NCBI GenBank assembly: GCA_036380875.1
Contig: DASVDX010000041.1
Span: 113,089 to 177,088, forward strand
DNA from: ZC4RG17 sp036380875
GTDB taxonomy: Bacteria; Actinomycetota; Acidimicrobiia; Spongiisociales; ZC4RG35
Length of the DNA: 64,000 bases
Reading direction: 5' to 3'
The position numbers and the translations under genes were made by a program. The notes under the pieces were generated by a model. The model was not told where the DNA came from. It was given only the letters and a program-made list of their open reading frames with translations, and did no database searches. Positions within the stretch are counted from its first letter, which is position 1, and the number at the start of each line of letters is the position of its first letter. Below, one piece after another: positions 15,220 to 24,111 of this stretch.

Positions 15220-16404
15220 TCAGGTCAATGCCTTCGCAAGGCTCGCCGCTAGGTCGCCATTCGGGTGGATCTCCACCTCCGCCAAGCCCAGCCATTCGGC
15301 GGTTCGTTCGAGGTCGGCTGCCAGGCTCGTGGCCACCGCCGGGAGGTCGACGTCTTCTTCGGCGAAGGCTCCCTTCACCTGCAGCCGACCCGACTTGCGA
15401 TCGGACTTGAGGTCGACCCGGGCCACCAGTCGACCGTCGAGGAGATACGGCAGCACGTAGTACCCGTAGACCCGTTTCGGCGCCGGGGTGTAGATCTCGA
15501 TCCGGTATCGGAACCCGAACAGCCGCTCGGCCCGGGGACGGTGCCAAACGAGGGAGTCGAACGGCGACAGAAGAGCCGAACCCTCGACCCGCCGGGGAAT
15601 GACGGCCCCGGGGTACACGTATGCCGCCCGGTCCCAACCCTCCACCTGGGCTTCTATCAGATCCCCGTCGGCTACGAGTTTCTCGATGAGCGGGCGGGCT
15701 TTCGGACCGCGGATCCGGTAGTAGTCGGCGAGGTCGTCGTATGTTCCGACCCCCAGTGCCCGGGCGGCCTTCTTCAACAATTCGGCTTGTGCCGATTCGG
15801 CGTCCGGGGTCGGCATGGCCAACACCTGGGCCGGGATCACTCTGGACGTGATGTCGTAGTAGCGGACGAAGTTCTCCCGGTAGGCGGTCGTGACACGTCC
15901 CACGAGGAAGAGAGCTTCGAGCGCCACCTTGCCGTCTGACCAATTCCACATGCCGGGACTGGGACGGTCACCGGGGTCAGTCAGGTGGGCGGTCCGAAGC
16001 GGGCCCTTTTCGGCGACCTCCGCCTCGATCTGGTCGAGGAGATCGGGCCGCTCCTCCAACATCCGCTCCAGTCTCTCCCAGTGCCAGCCGGCTTCCATCC
16101 GGAACCGGAACAGCGGGTGATCCTCGACCGGGAGAAGCGACGCCTCGTGGGCCCAGTATTCGAAGACGTCCCCCGACCGCCACAGCCACCGGTCGAGAGC
16201 ATCTCGGTCGTAGGGCCCGAGGCGGGAGAAGAAAGGCATGTAGTGGGTGCGGGCGAAGACGTTGACGGAGTCGAGTTGCACCACTCCCAGGCGTTTGAGC
16301 ACCTTCCGGAAATGACGCACGTCGACCCGCCCCCGCACCTTTGGTTCGGTGAAGCCCTGGGCGCCGAGCGCCATCCGCCGGGCTTGGTCCAGGCTCAGCC
16401 GCAT
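15220..16404 (-). CDS. YcaQ/AlkZ-family DNA glycosylase (crosslink repair type)
   Basis: A 394-residue winged-helix protein of the HTH_42 family. In Escherichia coli, YcaQ (AlkX) unhooks interstrand crosslinks and removes bulky alkyl adducts. The catalytic QxD motif typical of the YcaQ branch is present as Gln43-Leu44-Asp45 (VVQLDSVNVFARTHYMPFFSR). Further markers are FEYWAHEASLLP and the C-terminal DLKSDRKSGRLQVKGAFAE. Length is normal. It starts 1 nt after the purB stop and is the last gene of the thioesterase-ROK-purB operon. A second, divergent family member lies at 30962. Confidence 0.9.
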   Translation of the reverse strand: MRLSLDQARRMALGAQGFTEPKVRGRVDVRHFRKVLKRLGVVQLDSVNVFARTHYMPFFSRLGPYDRDALDRWLWRSGDVFEYWAHEASLLPVEDHPLFRFRMEAGWHWERLERMLEERPDLLDQIEAEVAEKGPLRTAHLTDPGDRPSPGMWNWSDGKVALEALFLVGRVTTAYRENFVRYYDITSRVIPAQVLAMPTPDAESAQAELLKKAARALGVGTYDDLADYYRIRGPKARPLIEKLVADGDLIEAQVEGWDRAAYVYPGAVIPRRVEGSALLSPFDSLVWHRPRAERLFGFRYRIEIYTPAPKRVYGYYVLPYLLDGRLVARVDLKSDRKSGRLQVKGAFAEEDVDLPAVATSLAADLERTAEWLGLAEVEIHPNGDLAASLAKALT

Positions 16405-16405
16405 G

Positions 16406-17815
16406 TCAGAGGATCGGCGCCGGCCTGTACTCGACAGCGGGCAGATGTCGTCCGGCTATGCCCTCCACTCGTTCCACGAAGGCCGCCACCTGGTCGGCAG
16501 CCCGGCCGGTGAACTCGAGGGGCCGGGACAGGATCTCCTCGATGCCCGACTCGTCCAACGGAAACGCTTCGTCGGCGGCCAGCCTCCCGAGCAGGTCGGG
16601 CTGGCCGCCCCGGTGACGCTCGCCGGCGGCCGCGACCGCGTGACGGCGGATGACCTCATGTGCTTCCTCGCGGCCCATCCCGCGACGGACGGCCTCCACG
16701 AGCAGACGCGTGGTGGCGAGGAACGGCAGCTGGGCGGCCAGTTCGGCTTCGATCACCTGAGGGAAGAATCCGACCTCGCCGAGGATGGTGAGGAACGCCT
16801 GGAAGAGGCCGTCGGCGGCGAAGAAGGCGTCGGGAAGCATCACCCGGCGCACGACGGAACACGAGACGTCGCCTTCGTTCCATTGCTCACCGGCCAGTGC
16901 AGCCGCCATGGCCAGGTGACCAGAGAGGATCACCTTGAACCCGTGGATCCGCTCGGATGTCCGGGCGTTCATCTTGTGCGGCATCGCCGACGATCCGACC
17001 TGGTCCGCCCGGAACCCTTCGGTGGCGAGGTCGTGACCGGCCATGAGACGCAGGGTCGTGGTGAAGCTCGTCGGACCGGCGGCGAGTTGGACGAGCGCGG
17101 ACACGACGTCGAAGTCGAGGCTGCGGGGATAGACCTGGCCGACCGAGTTCATGGTGGAGCCGAAGCCGAGGCGCTCGGCGACGCGCCGGTCGAGCTCGGC
17201 GGCGGCCTCGTCAGATCCCAGGAGCTCCACCTGGTCCTGCTGGGTTCCGACCGGACCCTTGATGCCCCGCAGTGGCAGGTTGGCGGCCAGCCGTTCGGTC
17301 CTCTCGACTGCCGAGGCGAGCTCTTCTCCCGCCGTGGCGATCCGCTTTCCCACCGTGGTCACCTGGGCAGGAACGTTGTGGGTGCGGCCCGTCACCGCCA
17401 GACCCGAGTACTCGGTGGCGAGCCGAGCCATCGCCAGCAGGGCCGCCACGGCCCGCACCAGGATCAGCTCGAGGGATCGCTTCAGCTGCAGTTGCTCGAC
17501 GTTCTCGGTGACGTCCCGAGAGGTCATGCCGAGATGGGCGGTCTCGAACCCGGCCAACTCGTTGAACTCCTCCAGACGGGCCTTGACGTCGTGGCGAAGG
17601 ACACGCTCGCGTTCGGCGATGGATTCGAGATCGATTCGGTCGATGACGCGCCGGTAGGCGTCGATGGCACCCTCGGGAAAAGGGAGGCCGAGGTCCTGCT
17701 GGACCTCCATCACCGTCACCCACAGCTCCCGCTCCAGCCTCACTTTGGTGACCGGACTCCACAGCTCCACCATCTCGGGCGACGCGTAGCGGGAGGCGAG
17801 GACGTTCTCGATCAT
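16406..17815 (-). CDS. purB: Adenylosuccinate lyase
   Basis: A 469-residue fumarase/aspartase-superfamily enzyme acting twice in purine synthesis (SAICAR to AICAR; adenylosuccinate to AMP). Visible signatures are GMTSRDVTENVEQLQ, the TGRTHNVPAQ region with the catalytic His, GPVGTQQDQ and the flexible signature loop GSSAMPHKMNARTSE. The ATG overlaps the ROK kinase stop as ATGA, so it is translationally coupled. Placing purB behind a thioesterase and sugar kinase is unusual compared with clustered pur operons. Confidence 0.96.
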   Translation of the reverse strand: MIENVLASRYASPEMVELWSPVTKVRLERELWVTVMEVQQDLGLPFPEGAIDAYRRVIDRIDLESIAERERVLRHDVKARLEEFNELAGFETAHLGMTSRDVTENVEQLQLKRSLELILVRAVAALLAMARLATEYSGLAVTGRTHNVPAQVTTVGKRIATAGEELASAVERTERLAANLPLRGIKGPVGTQQDQVELLGSDEAAAELDRRVAERLGFGSTMNSVGQVYPRSLDFDVVSALVQLAAGPTSFTTTLRLMAGHDLATEGFRADQVGSSAMPHKMNARTSERIHGFKVILSGHLAMAAALAGEQWNEGDVSCSVVRRVMLPDAFFAADGLFQAFLTILGEVGFFPQVIEAELAAQLPFLATTRLLVEAVRRGMGREEAHEVIRRHAVAAAGERHRGGQPDLLGRLAADEAFPLDESGIEEILSRPLEFTGRAADQVAAFVERVEGIAGRHLPAVEYRPAPIL

Positions 17816-18714
17816 GTCGGCACCAGCATCGCGGCTCCGCGGACTCCAGAGGAATCTCCGTGCACGTTCCGAGTCACTTTGGTGGCCACCTCACCCCCGA
17901 AGACGTAGCGGGGCAACAGCTCCGGCACCGCCGTGTAGAGCTCGTCGACGTTGCTCATTCCGCCGCCGAGTACGAAGACATCCGGATCGAGCACATCGAT
18001 GATCGTGGCCAATCCCCGCGCCAGGCGGTCGGTGTAGCGATCGAGGCTCGCCTGCGCCGCCGGATCGCCGCCGCGGGCTGCGGCGACGATGCCAGGTGGA
18101 TCGAGCTGCTCTCCGGTCACACGGGTGTGGTCGGCGGAGAATCCCGGTCCCGACAACCAGGTCTCGATGCAACCGGTCTTCCCGCAGTAGCAGTCGGGCC
18201 CGGGCCGCTCGTCCTCGGTCGGCCAGGGCAGAGGGTTGTGACCCCACTCACCTCCGGTCCGGTTGGGTCCGGTGCGAACCGTCCCGTCGACCACCACGCC
18301 TCCCCCGACGCCGGTCCCGAGGATCACGCCGAAAACGACCTCCGCTCCCGCCGCAGCTCCGTCGACGGCTTCCGAGAGAGCGAAACAGTCCGCGTCGTTG
18401 CGCATGATCACTGGCCGGCCGAGGAACCGCTCCAGGTCACGGTCGAGTGGCTTCCCGTTGAGGACGACGGAGTTCGAGTTCTTCATGAGCCCGTCGAAAG
18501 GCGATACCGACCCGGGTGTTCCGACTCCGATGGCTTCGGCTACGTCGAGCCTGACAGACACCTGGTCGACGAGTTCTCCGATCGCGCGGAGGATCGCCTC
18601 GTAGTCACCCTGCGGAGTGGGGCGGCGCCTCCGCGCCAGCTCTTCACCGTCCGGGCCCAAGGCCACGGCCTCGATCTTGGTGCCTCCGAGGTCGACGCCC
18701 ACCCGAACCGTCAC
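17812..18714 (-). CDS. ROK-family sugar kinase (glucokinase-like)
   Basis: A 300-residue ASKHA kinase. The N-terminal phosphate motif is GVDLGGTKIEAVAL. The catalytic Asp lies in MRNDADCFALSEA, GTGVGGGVVVDG binds nucleotide, and the ROK zinc site reads WGHNPL ... PDCYCGKTGCIETW (His and Cys ligands intact). Probable substrate is glucose, but other hexoses or amino sugars are possible. GTG 18714 overlaps the thioesterase stop (GTGA). With the neighbouring phosphofructokinase at 24.1 kb it hints at glycolytic input, though the two are in different operons. Confidence 0.9.
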   Translation of the reverse strand: MTVRVGVDLGGTKIEAVALGPDGEELARRRRPTPQGDYEAILRAIGELVDQVSVRLDVAEAIGVGTPGSVSPFDGLMKNSNSVVLNGKPLDRDLERFLGRPVIMRNDADCFALSEAVDGAAAGAEVVFGVILGTGVGGGVVVDGTVRTGPNRTGGEWGHNPLPWPTEDERPGPDCYCGKTGCIETWLSGPGFSADHTRVTGEQLDPPGIVAAARGGDPAAQASLDRYTDRLARGLATIIDVLDPDVFVLGGGMSNVDELYTAVPELLPRYVFGGEVATKVTRNVHGDSSGVRGAAMLVPT

Positions 18715-19088
18715 GACGAAAACCTCACCGTGCCGGTCAACCGTCCCACCAAGCGGCCGTCGCTGCGGGTGACAGAAACGGAGTACACCCCGAGCGTGCG
18801 CCCCACATTCACCGGCTCGACGGTGGCGGTGAACGTGTCGCCTTCCTTGCCGCCGGCGGTGAGGACCAGATGGGTGTCGACGACAGTGATCCCGCGCCCG
18901 GACTGTGAGGCGGCAGCCCGCAGCGCCTTTTCCGCCAGGGAGTAGAGGGCGCCGCCATGGGCCCCGTCGAGGAAATTCATGTGGTCCCCGCCCAGGCGCA
19001 TGATGGAGGCGCCGTCGCCCGTAGCCTCGATCGACAGCCGGGAAGCCCAGGCGTCGCTGGTGCTCATCGCTCGGTTCACCGCGTCCAT
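18711..19088 (-). CDS. PaaI-like hotdog thioesterase
   Basis: A 125-residue hotdog-fold protein. HMNFLDGAHGGALYSLAEKAL is the PaaI/YiiD active-site stretch (Asn and catalytic Gly/His-rich loop) and VVDTHLVLTAGGKEGDTFTATVEP supplies the central strands. PaaI proteins hydrolyse aryl- or hydroxyacyl-CoA esters. It opens a four-gene minus-strand operon (thioesterase, ROK kinase, purB, YcaQ-like). ATG 19088 is 9 nt after TAGCAT; an internal ATG at 19067 is an alternative. Confidence 0.82.
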   Translation of the reverse strand: MDAVNRAMSTSDAWASRLSIEATGDGASIMRLGGDHMNFLDGAHGGALYSLAEKALRAAASQSGRGITVVDTHLVLTAGGKEGDTFTATVEPVNVGRTLGVYSVSVTRSDGRLVGRLTGTVRFSS

Positions 19089-19097
19089 CGCCGGGCG

Positions 19098-19103
19098 ATG
19101 CTA
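19098..19103 (-). promoter_or_regulatory. -10 element of the thioesterase-ROK-purB operon
   Basis: TAGCAT on the minus strand, 9 nt before ATG 19088. Its TAG is also the stop codon of the upstream amidotransferase gene (19103-19101). Confidence 0.55.
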
Positions 19104-19787
19104 ACGGTCGCTCCCGATCAGCCTCCCGAACCAGGCAGCGAAGAACTCTCGCGCACCGTGATCAGTGGCCTGTGAATGCTCCTCCAGCTCGGAGATGTAC
19201 CGCTCCCGTGACACACCTGCCCGCTCGGGGATGTCGAAATCCGGGAAGTCGAGCCAGCGACGAGCCTCCTCCACCGGCGTCTCCGGATGGCACTGGATCC
19301 CGATCGCCGAGCCGATCCGGAATGCGGCCGGGTACCGGTCGGTGCTCGCCAACAAGACGGCATCGGACGGAAGACGGAACGTGTCCTGGTGTGCCAGGAA
19401 TGCCCGCTCCCCCAGCCGGGAGACGACGGGATGTCTGCGCCCCTCCTCCGTGTAGTGGAGTTCGACGACCCCCACCTCGGGCCGGGGCGCACGAAAGGCC
19501 TCTCCGCCGAGGGCGTGAGCGAGCAGTTGAGCGCCGAGGCAGATCCCGAGCACGGGCACGCCGCTTTCGACCTGAAGTCGGAGCCACGTGCTCTCGTCGA
19601 CCAGCCACGGATGGAGGTCGGTCTCGTAGGCGCCCATGAAGCCGCCCATCACCACGACGGCTTCGACGTCGACCGGGTAGGTCGCCTCGGGTGCCCACAC
19701 GTCGACCTTGTCGTGGCCGACGAGGAACTCTTCGAGACGGCCGATACCGATCTCTCGATTGTGGTGAACGACGGCGACTCGAACCAT
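19101..19787 (-). CDS. Class I glutamine amidotransferase-like protein
   Basis: A 228-residue stand-alone GATase of the GMP-synthase-like type. The catalytic triad is visible: nucleophile Cys in GICLGAQLLAHALGG (near residue 95), His in IGIQCHPETP and the following Glu/Thr. Stand-alone members of this family act on glutamine or gamma-glutamyl compounds; the partner or substrate is unknown. I chose ATG 19787 (MVRVAVVHHN) over an in-frame ATG at 19814. It is divergent from purC, but this does not by itself link it to purine synthesis. Confidence 0.82.
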   Translation of the reverse strand: MVRVAVVHHNREIGIGRLEEFLVGHDKVDVWAPEATYPVDVEAVVVMGGFMGAYETDLHPWLVDESTWLRLQVESGVPVLGICLGAQLLAHALGGEAFRAPRPEVGVVELHYTEEGRRHPVVSRLGERAFLAHQDTFRLPSDAVLLASTDRYPAAFRIGSAIGIQCHPETPVEEARRWLDFPDFDIPERAGVSRERYISELEEHSQATDHGAREFFAAWFGRLIGSDR

Positions 19788-19867
19788 GGAAGCCACATTC
19801 TCGCCGTCGCGCACAGACGCGAAAACGGAGCTGCCGGAGTGACGACGGCTGCCACCGGACTCGTGGC

Positions 19868-19873
19868 TACGAT
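19868..19873 (+). promoter_or_regulatory. -10 element of the purCSQL operon (leaderless)
   Basis: TACGAT, 8 nt before the purC GTG at 19882. Confidence 0.6.
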
Positions 19874-19881
19874 GGGCACCC

Positions 19882-20763
19882 GTGCTGGCTATGCCCCATC
19901 TGGCCTCCGGGAAGGTCCGGGAGATCTACGAGATCGACGCCGACCACCTCCTCTTCGTAGCCACCGACCGCATCTCGGCCTACGACGTGATCCTCAACCA
20001 GCCGATCCCCGACAAGGGCCGCGTGCTGACGGGCCTGTCTCTCCACTTCTTCGACCTGCTCGACACGCCCAACCACTTCGTCACCACCGATCTGACCGGC
20101 ATCGAGCCGCTCACCGGCCAACAGCGCGCCGAGCTGGCGGGGCGGGCGATGGTCGTGCGGCGCGCCCGGGTCGTGCCTGTGGAGTGTGTCGTCCGCGGCT
20201 ACCTCTATGGGTCATCGTGGGCCGAGTACCAGCGAGGCGGCGGCCCCACAACCGAACATCTACCGCCGGGTCTCGCGATGGCCGACAAGCTGCCCGAGCC
20301 GATCTTCACCCCGGCTACGAAAGCGACGAGCGGCCACGACGAGAACCTCACCGAGGCCGACGCCCGCCGCGTCCTGGGCGACGACCTCTACGACGAACTC
20401 CGCGCCCGCAGCCTCGACATCTATCGCCAGGCCGCCGACTATGCCGCCGAACGTGGCGTGATCCTCGCAGACACCAAGTTCGAGTTCGGTTTCGTCGGTG
20501 ACGAGTTGCTGCTGATCGACGAGGTGCTCACCCCGGACTCCTCCCGCTACTGGCCCGCCGACGAGTGGCGGCCGGGCCAGCCGGTTCCGAGCTTCGACAA
20601 GCAATACGTGCGGGACTGGCTCGACTCGACGGGATGGGATCACACCCCTCCTCCACCCGATCTGCCGCCCGAGGTCATCGAGGGCACCCGTCGGCGGTAC
20701 GTGGAGGCCTACGAGCGGATCACTGGCCGCTCGTTCGACGACTACCTGGCGGAGATGAGGTGA
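19882..20763 (+). CDS. purC: SAICAR synthetase
   Basis: A 293-residue ATP-dependent ligase joining CAIR and aspartate. The N-terminal LASGKVREIYEID is the phosphate-loop-like family signature. RARVVPVECVVRGYLYGSSW, PIFTPATKATSGHDENL and IDEVLTPDSSRYWP follow in the expected order. The GTG start is leaderless. It heads the operon purC-purS-purQ-purL, whose genes overlap by 4 nt each. A PurC of this length is of the longer eukaryote-like subtype. Confidence 0.97.
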   Translation: MLAMPHLASGKVREIYEIDADHLLFVATDRISAYDVILNQPIPDKGRVLTGLSLHFFDLLDTPNHFVTTDLTGIEPLTGQQRAELAGRAMVVRRARVVPVECVVRGYLYGSSWAEYQRGGGPTTEHLPPGLAMADKLPEPIFTPATKATSGHDENLTEADARRVLGDDLYDELRARSLDIYRQAADYAAERGVILADTKFEFGFVGDELLLIDEVLTPDSSRYWPADEWRPGQPVPSFDKQYVRDWLDSTGWDHTPPPPDLPPEVIEGTRRRYVEAYERITGRSFDDYLAEMR

Positions 20764-21002
20764 AAGTAACGGTCCACATCGAAAGGCGCCCCGAGATCGC
20801 CGACCCCGAAGGCACGGCCATCTCACGATCTCTGGTCGATCTCGGATACGGCGACGTCCACTCCGTCCGAACCGGCCGGACCCTCCACCTGGAGGTCGAA
20901 GGTGACGACGCCGAGACGGTGAAGAAGCTCGTCGACGAGATGTGCCAGCGGCTGTTGGCCAATCCCGTGATCGAGGACTACCGGATCGAGGTGGAGGGGT
21001 GA
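20760..21002 (+). CDS. purS: FGAM synthase, PurS subunit
   Basis: An 80-residue small subunit of the three-part formylglycinamidine ribonucleotide synthase. It bridges PurQ and PurL and helps channel ammonia. VKVTVHIERRPEIADPEG and YGDVHSVRTGRTLHLEVEG are the family hallmarks. The GTG overlaps the purC stop (GTGA) and its TGA overlaps the purQ GTG. Confidence 0.95.
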   Translation: MKVTVHIERRPEIADPEGTAISRSLVDLGYGDVHSVRTGRTLHLEVEGDDAETVKKLVDEMCQRLLANPVIEDYRIEVEG

Positions 21003-21652
21003 GCCGGATCGCTGTAGTCGTCTTCCCGGGATCCAACTGTGAGCTCGACGTCCAGTGGGCTCTCCGCTCGCTTGGCGCTGAAGCCGAGCTCGTGTGGCAT
21101 CGCCAGACCGACCTGGCCGACTTCGACGGCGTGGTCCTGCCCGGGGGCTTCGCCCACGGCGACTACCTGCGAACGGGGGCGATCGCCCGTTTCTCGCCTG
21201 TGATGTCGGCCGTGACCCGTATGGCAGAGGAGGGTCGCCCGGTCGTCGGGATCTGCAACGGCTTCCAGATCCTGTGCGAGGCGCATCTGCTGCCGGGAGC
21301 GTTGATCGCCAATCGCGACTTGCGCTTCATCTGCCGGCCCGTCGAGGTCGAGATCGTCGACACCGGCACCGTCCTCACCGCCTCTGTGGAGCCGGGCACG
21401 GTTGTGACCCTCCCCCTCAACTCGTACGAAGGCCAGCACACCGACCCGTCCGGGACCGCCCGGGTGGTGGCTCGCTACGTCGAAGACGTCAACGGCTCCC
21501 AGGATCGGGCGGCGGCGATCGCCAACGAGGCCGGCAACGTGGTCGGCATCATGCCCCATCCCGAGCGCTCGTCCGAGGAGATCCTCGGCAGCGACGACGG
21601 CCGGCTCCTCCTCGAGAGCCTGGTGGCCGCCACAGACCGGATACCCGCATGA
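20999..21652 (+). CDS. purQ: FGAM synthase, PurQ glutaminase subunit
   Basis: A 217-residue class I glutamine amidotransferase that supplies ammonia to PurL. VVFPGSNCELD at the N-terminus, the nucleophile Cys in VVGICNGFQIL (near residue 86) and the His/Glu of GIMPHPERS near the C-terminus complete the triad. The GTG start overlaps purS; the ATG of purL overlaps its stop (ATGA). Confidence 0.97.
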   Translation: MSRIAVVVFPGSNCELDVQWALRSLGAEAELVWHRQTDLADFDGVVLPGGFAHGDYLRTGAIARFSPVMSAVTRMAEEGRPVVGICNGFQILCEAHLLPGALIANRDLRFICRPVEVEIVDTGTVLTASVEPGTVVTLPLNSYEGQHTDPSGTARVVARYVEDVNGSQDRAAAIANEAGNVVGIMPHPERSSEEILGSDDGRLLLESLVAATDRIPA

Positions 21653-23901
21653 GAACCGACCTCGCCCCCGAAGAAGACGCCCTCACCGAGGGCGACGGCA
21701 CCGAATCCGGCGACGAGGACGCTCTCCATCGTCGCCTGGGGCTGACGGACCGCGAGTACAACCGCATCGTCGAGATCCTCGGCCGCCAGCCCGAGCCGGC
21801 GGAGTTGGCGATGTACTCGGTGATGTGGTCGGAGCATTGCTCCTACAAGTCGTCGCGGGTGCATCTCGGCCGTTTCCCGACCGAGGCGCCGTGGGTGGTG
21901 GTGGGACCGGGCGAAAACGCCGGCGTCATCGACCTCGGTGATGGCTGGCTGGCGGCGTTCAGGATCGAGAGTCACAACCACCCTTCCTACGTGGAGCCGT
22001 ATCAGGGAGCCGCCACCGGGGTCGGTGGCATCCTGCGCGATGTGTTCACGATGGGAGCGCGCCCCATCGCCCTGTGGGACCAGATCCGCTTCGGCCCCCT
22101 CGACAACTCCCGCAACCGCTACCTCTTCTCTGGGGTGGTGTCGGGGATCGCCGGCTACGGCAACGCCGTCGGTGTCCCCACGGTGGGAGGCGAGATCGCC
22201 TTCGAGGATTGCTACTCCGGCAACCCCCTCGTCAATGTGATGTGCCTCGGCATCCTCCGCCAGGACCAACTGGTGCTCGGCACCGCCGGGAACCCGGGGA
22301 ACGTGGCCGTGTTGTTGGGAGCGGCGACCGGTCGGGACGGGATCGGCGGGGCGTCGATCCTGGCCTCGGCGTCGTTCGACGAGGAGTCGGCCACCAAGCG
22401 GCCCTCGGTCCAAGTCGGCGACCCATTCGAGGAGAAGAAGCTGATCGAGGCCTGCCTGGAGCTGTACGAGAAGGACCTGGTCGTCGGTGTCCAGGATCTG
22501 GGGGCCGCCGGCCTCTCCTGCGCGTCGGCCGAGCCCGCCGCCCGCGCCGGTGTCGGCATGGGGCTCGACCTGGACGCCGTCCACGTGCGAGAGCCGGGCA
22601 TGACCGCTCCTGAACTGCTGATGTCCGAGTCGCAGGAACGGATGATGGCCTTCGTCGAGCCCTCCAAGGTGGAAGAGGTGCTCGCCGTCGCCGCCAAGTG
22701 GGAGATCGACGCCTCGGTGGTCGGAGAAGTCACCGAAGGCGACCGACTGAGGGTGACTCATCAGGGGCAGGTGGTGGCCGACATCCCCGCCGCGTCGTTG
22801 ACCGACGATGCCCCCCGCTACGACCGCCCGCTCGGCGAACCCGCGTGGATGGAGGACCTGTGGTCGAACCGGTTCAAGCACATGACCGCTCCCCAGGTGG
22901 GGCCGACACTGCTGCGTCTGCTCGACGACCCCTCCATCGCCTCGGCGGCATGGGTGTACGAGCAATACGACCACATGCTCTTCCTCAGCACGATCGTCGG
23001 CCCCGGCAACGACGGCAACCTGCTTCGCATCAAGGGCACCACCAAGGCGATCGCCGTCTCCACCGACGGCAATGGACGCCTCTGCTACCTGGATCCCCGG
23101 CGAGGGGCGGCGCGCATCGTCTACGAGGCGGCCCTGAACGTGGCGATGACGGGCGCTCGGCCGAAGGCCGTCGTCGACAACCTCAACTTCGGCAACCCCG
23201 AGAAGCCGGCGGTGATGTGGCAGTTCAGGGAGACCGTGGAGGGGATCTCCGAGGCATGTGAGGCACTGGGCATCCCCGTCGTCGGCGGCAACGTTTCCTT
23301 CTACAACGAGACCGAAGGGCTCGACATCTACCCCACGCCCGTCGTCGGCCTGGTCGGCTTGGCCGACCCCTACCCGAGCCGTCCGCCCCGGCTCGACCGA
23401 GTCTCAGAAGGAATGGACCTGTGGCTGGTCGGCCCGGTCGAGGCGACCGACCTGGCGGGGTCCGCGTTCGAAAAGGTGGTGTACGGCCATGTCGGGGGAC
23501 GTCCCCGCGCCCCGGACGCCACCGCCGCCCGCGCCGCCATCGACTTGGCCGTCGAACTGGTGGAAGCCGAACTGGCACCGTGCCTCCACGACGTCTCCGA
23601 CGGGGGCCTGGCCGTCGCCGTCGCCGAGATGGCGATCGCTTCCGGCGTCGGAGTGACCGTCGAATACGGTGACTGGAGGTACCTGTTCTCAGAAGACCCC
23701 CACCGGTTCGCGTTCGCCGCCGATCCCGCCAGCAGGGAACGAATCGAGGAGTTGGCAGAAGCCTCCCGCACGACCGTGACCCGTATCGGCTCCTTCGGTG
23801 GCGATTCGATCGTCTTCGTCCGCGGCGCGAACCGGGACGCAGTCGACCTCCGAGAAGCCGCCACGACGTATCGGGAAGCCCTGCCCCGTCGCTTGTCCTG
23901 A
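21649..23901 (+). CDS. purL: FGAM synthase, PurL catalytic subunit
   Basis: A 750-residue small-type PurL that converts FGAR to FGAM with ATP and ammonia from PurQ. MWSEHCSYKSSR carries the active-site His, ESHNHPSYVEPYQGAATGVGG is the nucleotide/substrate region, and VQDLGAAGLSCASAE plus the second-half GNVSFYNETEG and LHDVSDGGLAVAVAEM show the duplicated AIRS-like fold. Start ATG 21649 is coupled to purQ. The last gene of the operon; a 43-codon gene with its own promoter follows. Confidence 0.98.
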   Translation: MRTDLAPEEDALTEGDGTESGDEDALHRRLGLTDREYNRIVEILGRQPEPAELAMYSVMWSEHCSYKSSRVHLGRFPTEAPWVVVGPGENAGVIDLGDGWLAAFRIESHNHPSYVEPYQGAATGVGGILRDVFTMGARPIALWDQIRFGPLDNSRNRYLFSGVVSGIAGYGNAVGVPTVGGEIAFEDCYSGNPLVNVMCLGILRQDQLVLGTAGNPGNVAVLLGAATGRDGIGGASILASASFDEESATKRPSVQVGDPFEEKKLIEACLELYEKDLVVGVQDLGAAGLSCASAEPAARAGVGMGLDLDAVHVREPGMTAPELLMSESQERMMAFVEPSKVEEVLAVAAKWEIDASVVGEVTEGDRLRVTHQGQVVADIPAASLTDDAPRYDRPLGEPAWMEDLWSNRFKHMTAPQVGPTLLRLLDDPSIASAAWVYEQYDHMLFLSTIVGPGNDGNLLRIKGTTKAIAVSTDGNGRLCYLDPRRGAARIVYEAALNVAMTGARPKAVVDNLNFGNPEKPAVMWQFRETVEGISEACEALGIPVVGGNVSFYNETEGLDIYPTPVVGLVGLADPYPSRPPRLDRVSEGMDLWLVGPVEATDLAGSAFEKVVYGHVGGRPRAPDATAARAAIDLAVELVEAELAPCLHDVSDGGLAVAVAEMAIASGVGVTVEYGDWRYLFSEDPHRFAFAADPASRERIEELAEASRTTVTRIGSFGGDSIVFVRGANRDAVDLREAATTYREALPRRLS

Positions 23902-23922
23902 GAATCTGTCCCACCCGCCCGA

Positions 23923-23928
23923 TAGGTT
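23923..23928 (+). promoter_or_regulatory. -10 element of the 43-codon gene (leaderless)
   Basis: TAGGTT, 7 nt before ATG 23936, in the 34-nt gap after purL. Confidence 0.45.
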
Positions 23929-23935
23929 CTCGGGC

Positions 23936-24067
23936 ATGAACGTGACACAGCTACCGACCGACCCCCTCGAGATGGCCATCGCCGCCCTGGTCGAGGCCGG
24001 CATCGAGTTCACCGTCGTCTGCGAGGGCCCGGCTGCCACCTGCGGCGAAGTCCCGGCTGCCGCCTGA
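23936..24067 (+). CDS. Small hypothetical protein (43 aa) after purL
   Basis: A 43-residue acidic frame beginning MNVTQLPTDPLEMAIAAL and ending GEVPAAA, with two cysteines (VCEGPAATCGE). I recognise no family. Support comes from position, from a TAGGTT hexamer 7 nt before its ATG (the leaderless pattern seen at neighbouring genes) and from protein-like composition with an amphipathic helix. It fills most of the gap between purL and the phosphofructokinase gene, which has its own promoter. It could be a small regulator or simply an unannotated short gene. Confidence 0.5.
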   Translation: MNVTQLPTDPLEMAIAALVEAGIEFTVVCEGPAATCGEVPAAA

Positions 24068-24096
24068 CCGGCTTCTGTCCCCGGAGGACGGGCGGG

Positions 24097-24102
24097 TAGC
24101 AT
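24097..24102 (+). promoter_or_regulatory. -10 element of the phosphofructokinase gene (leaderless)
   Basis: TAGCAT, 9 nt before ATG 24112. Confidence 0.55.
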
Positions 24103-24111
24103 CAGCCGCCG

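Noticed and set aside
19882..23901. Possible PurR-type or riboswitch control in front of purC
   Set aside because: Only 94 nt separate purC from the divergent gene; I see no purine-riboswitch fold or repeated operator, and the message appears leaderless.
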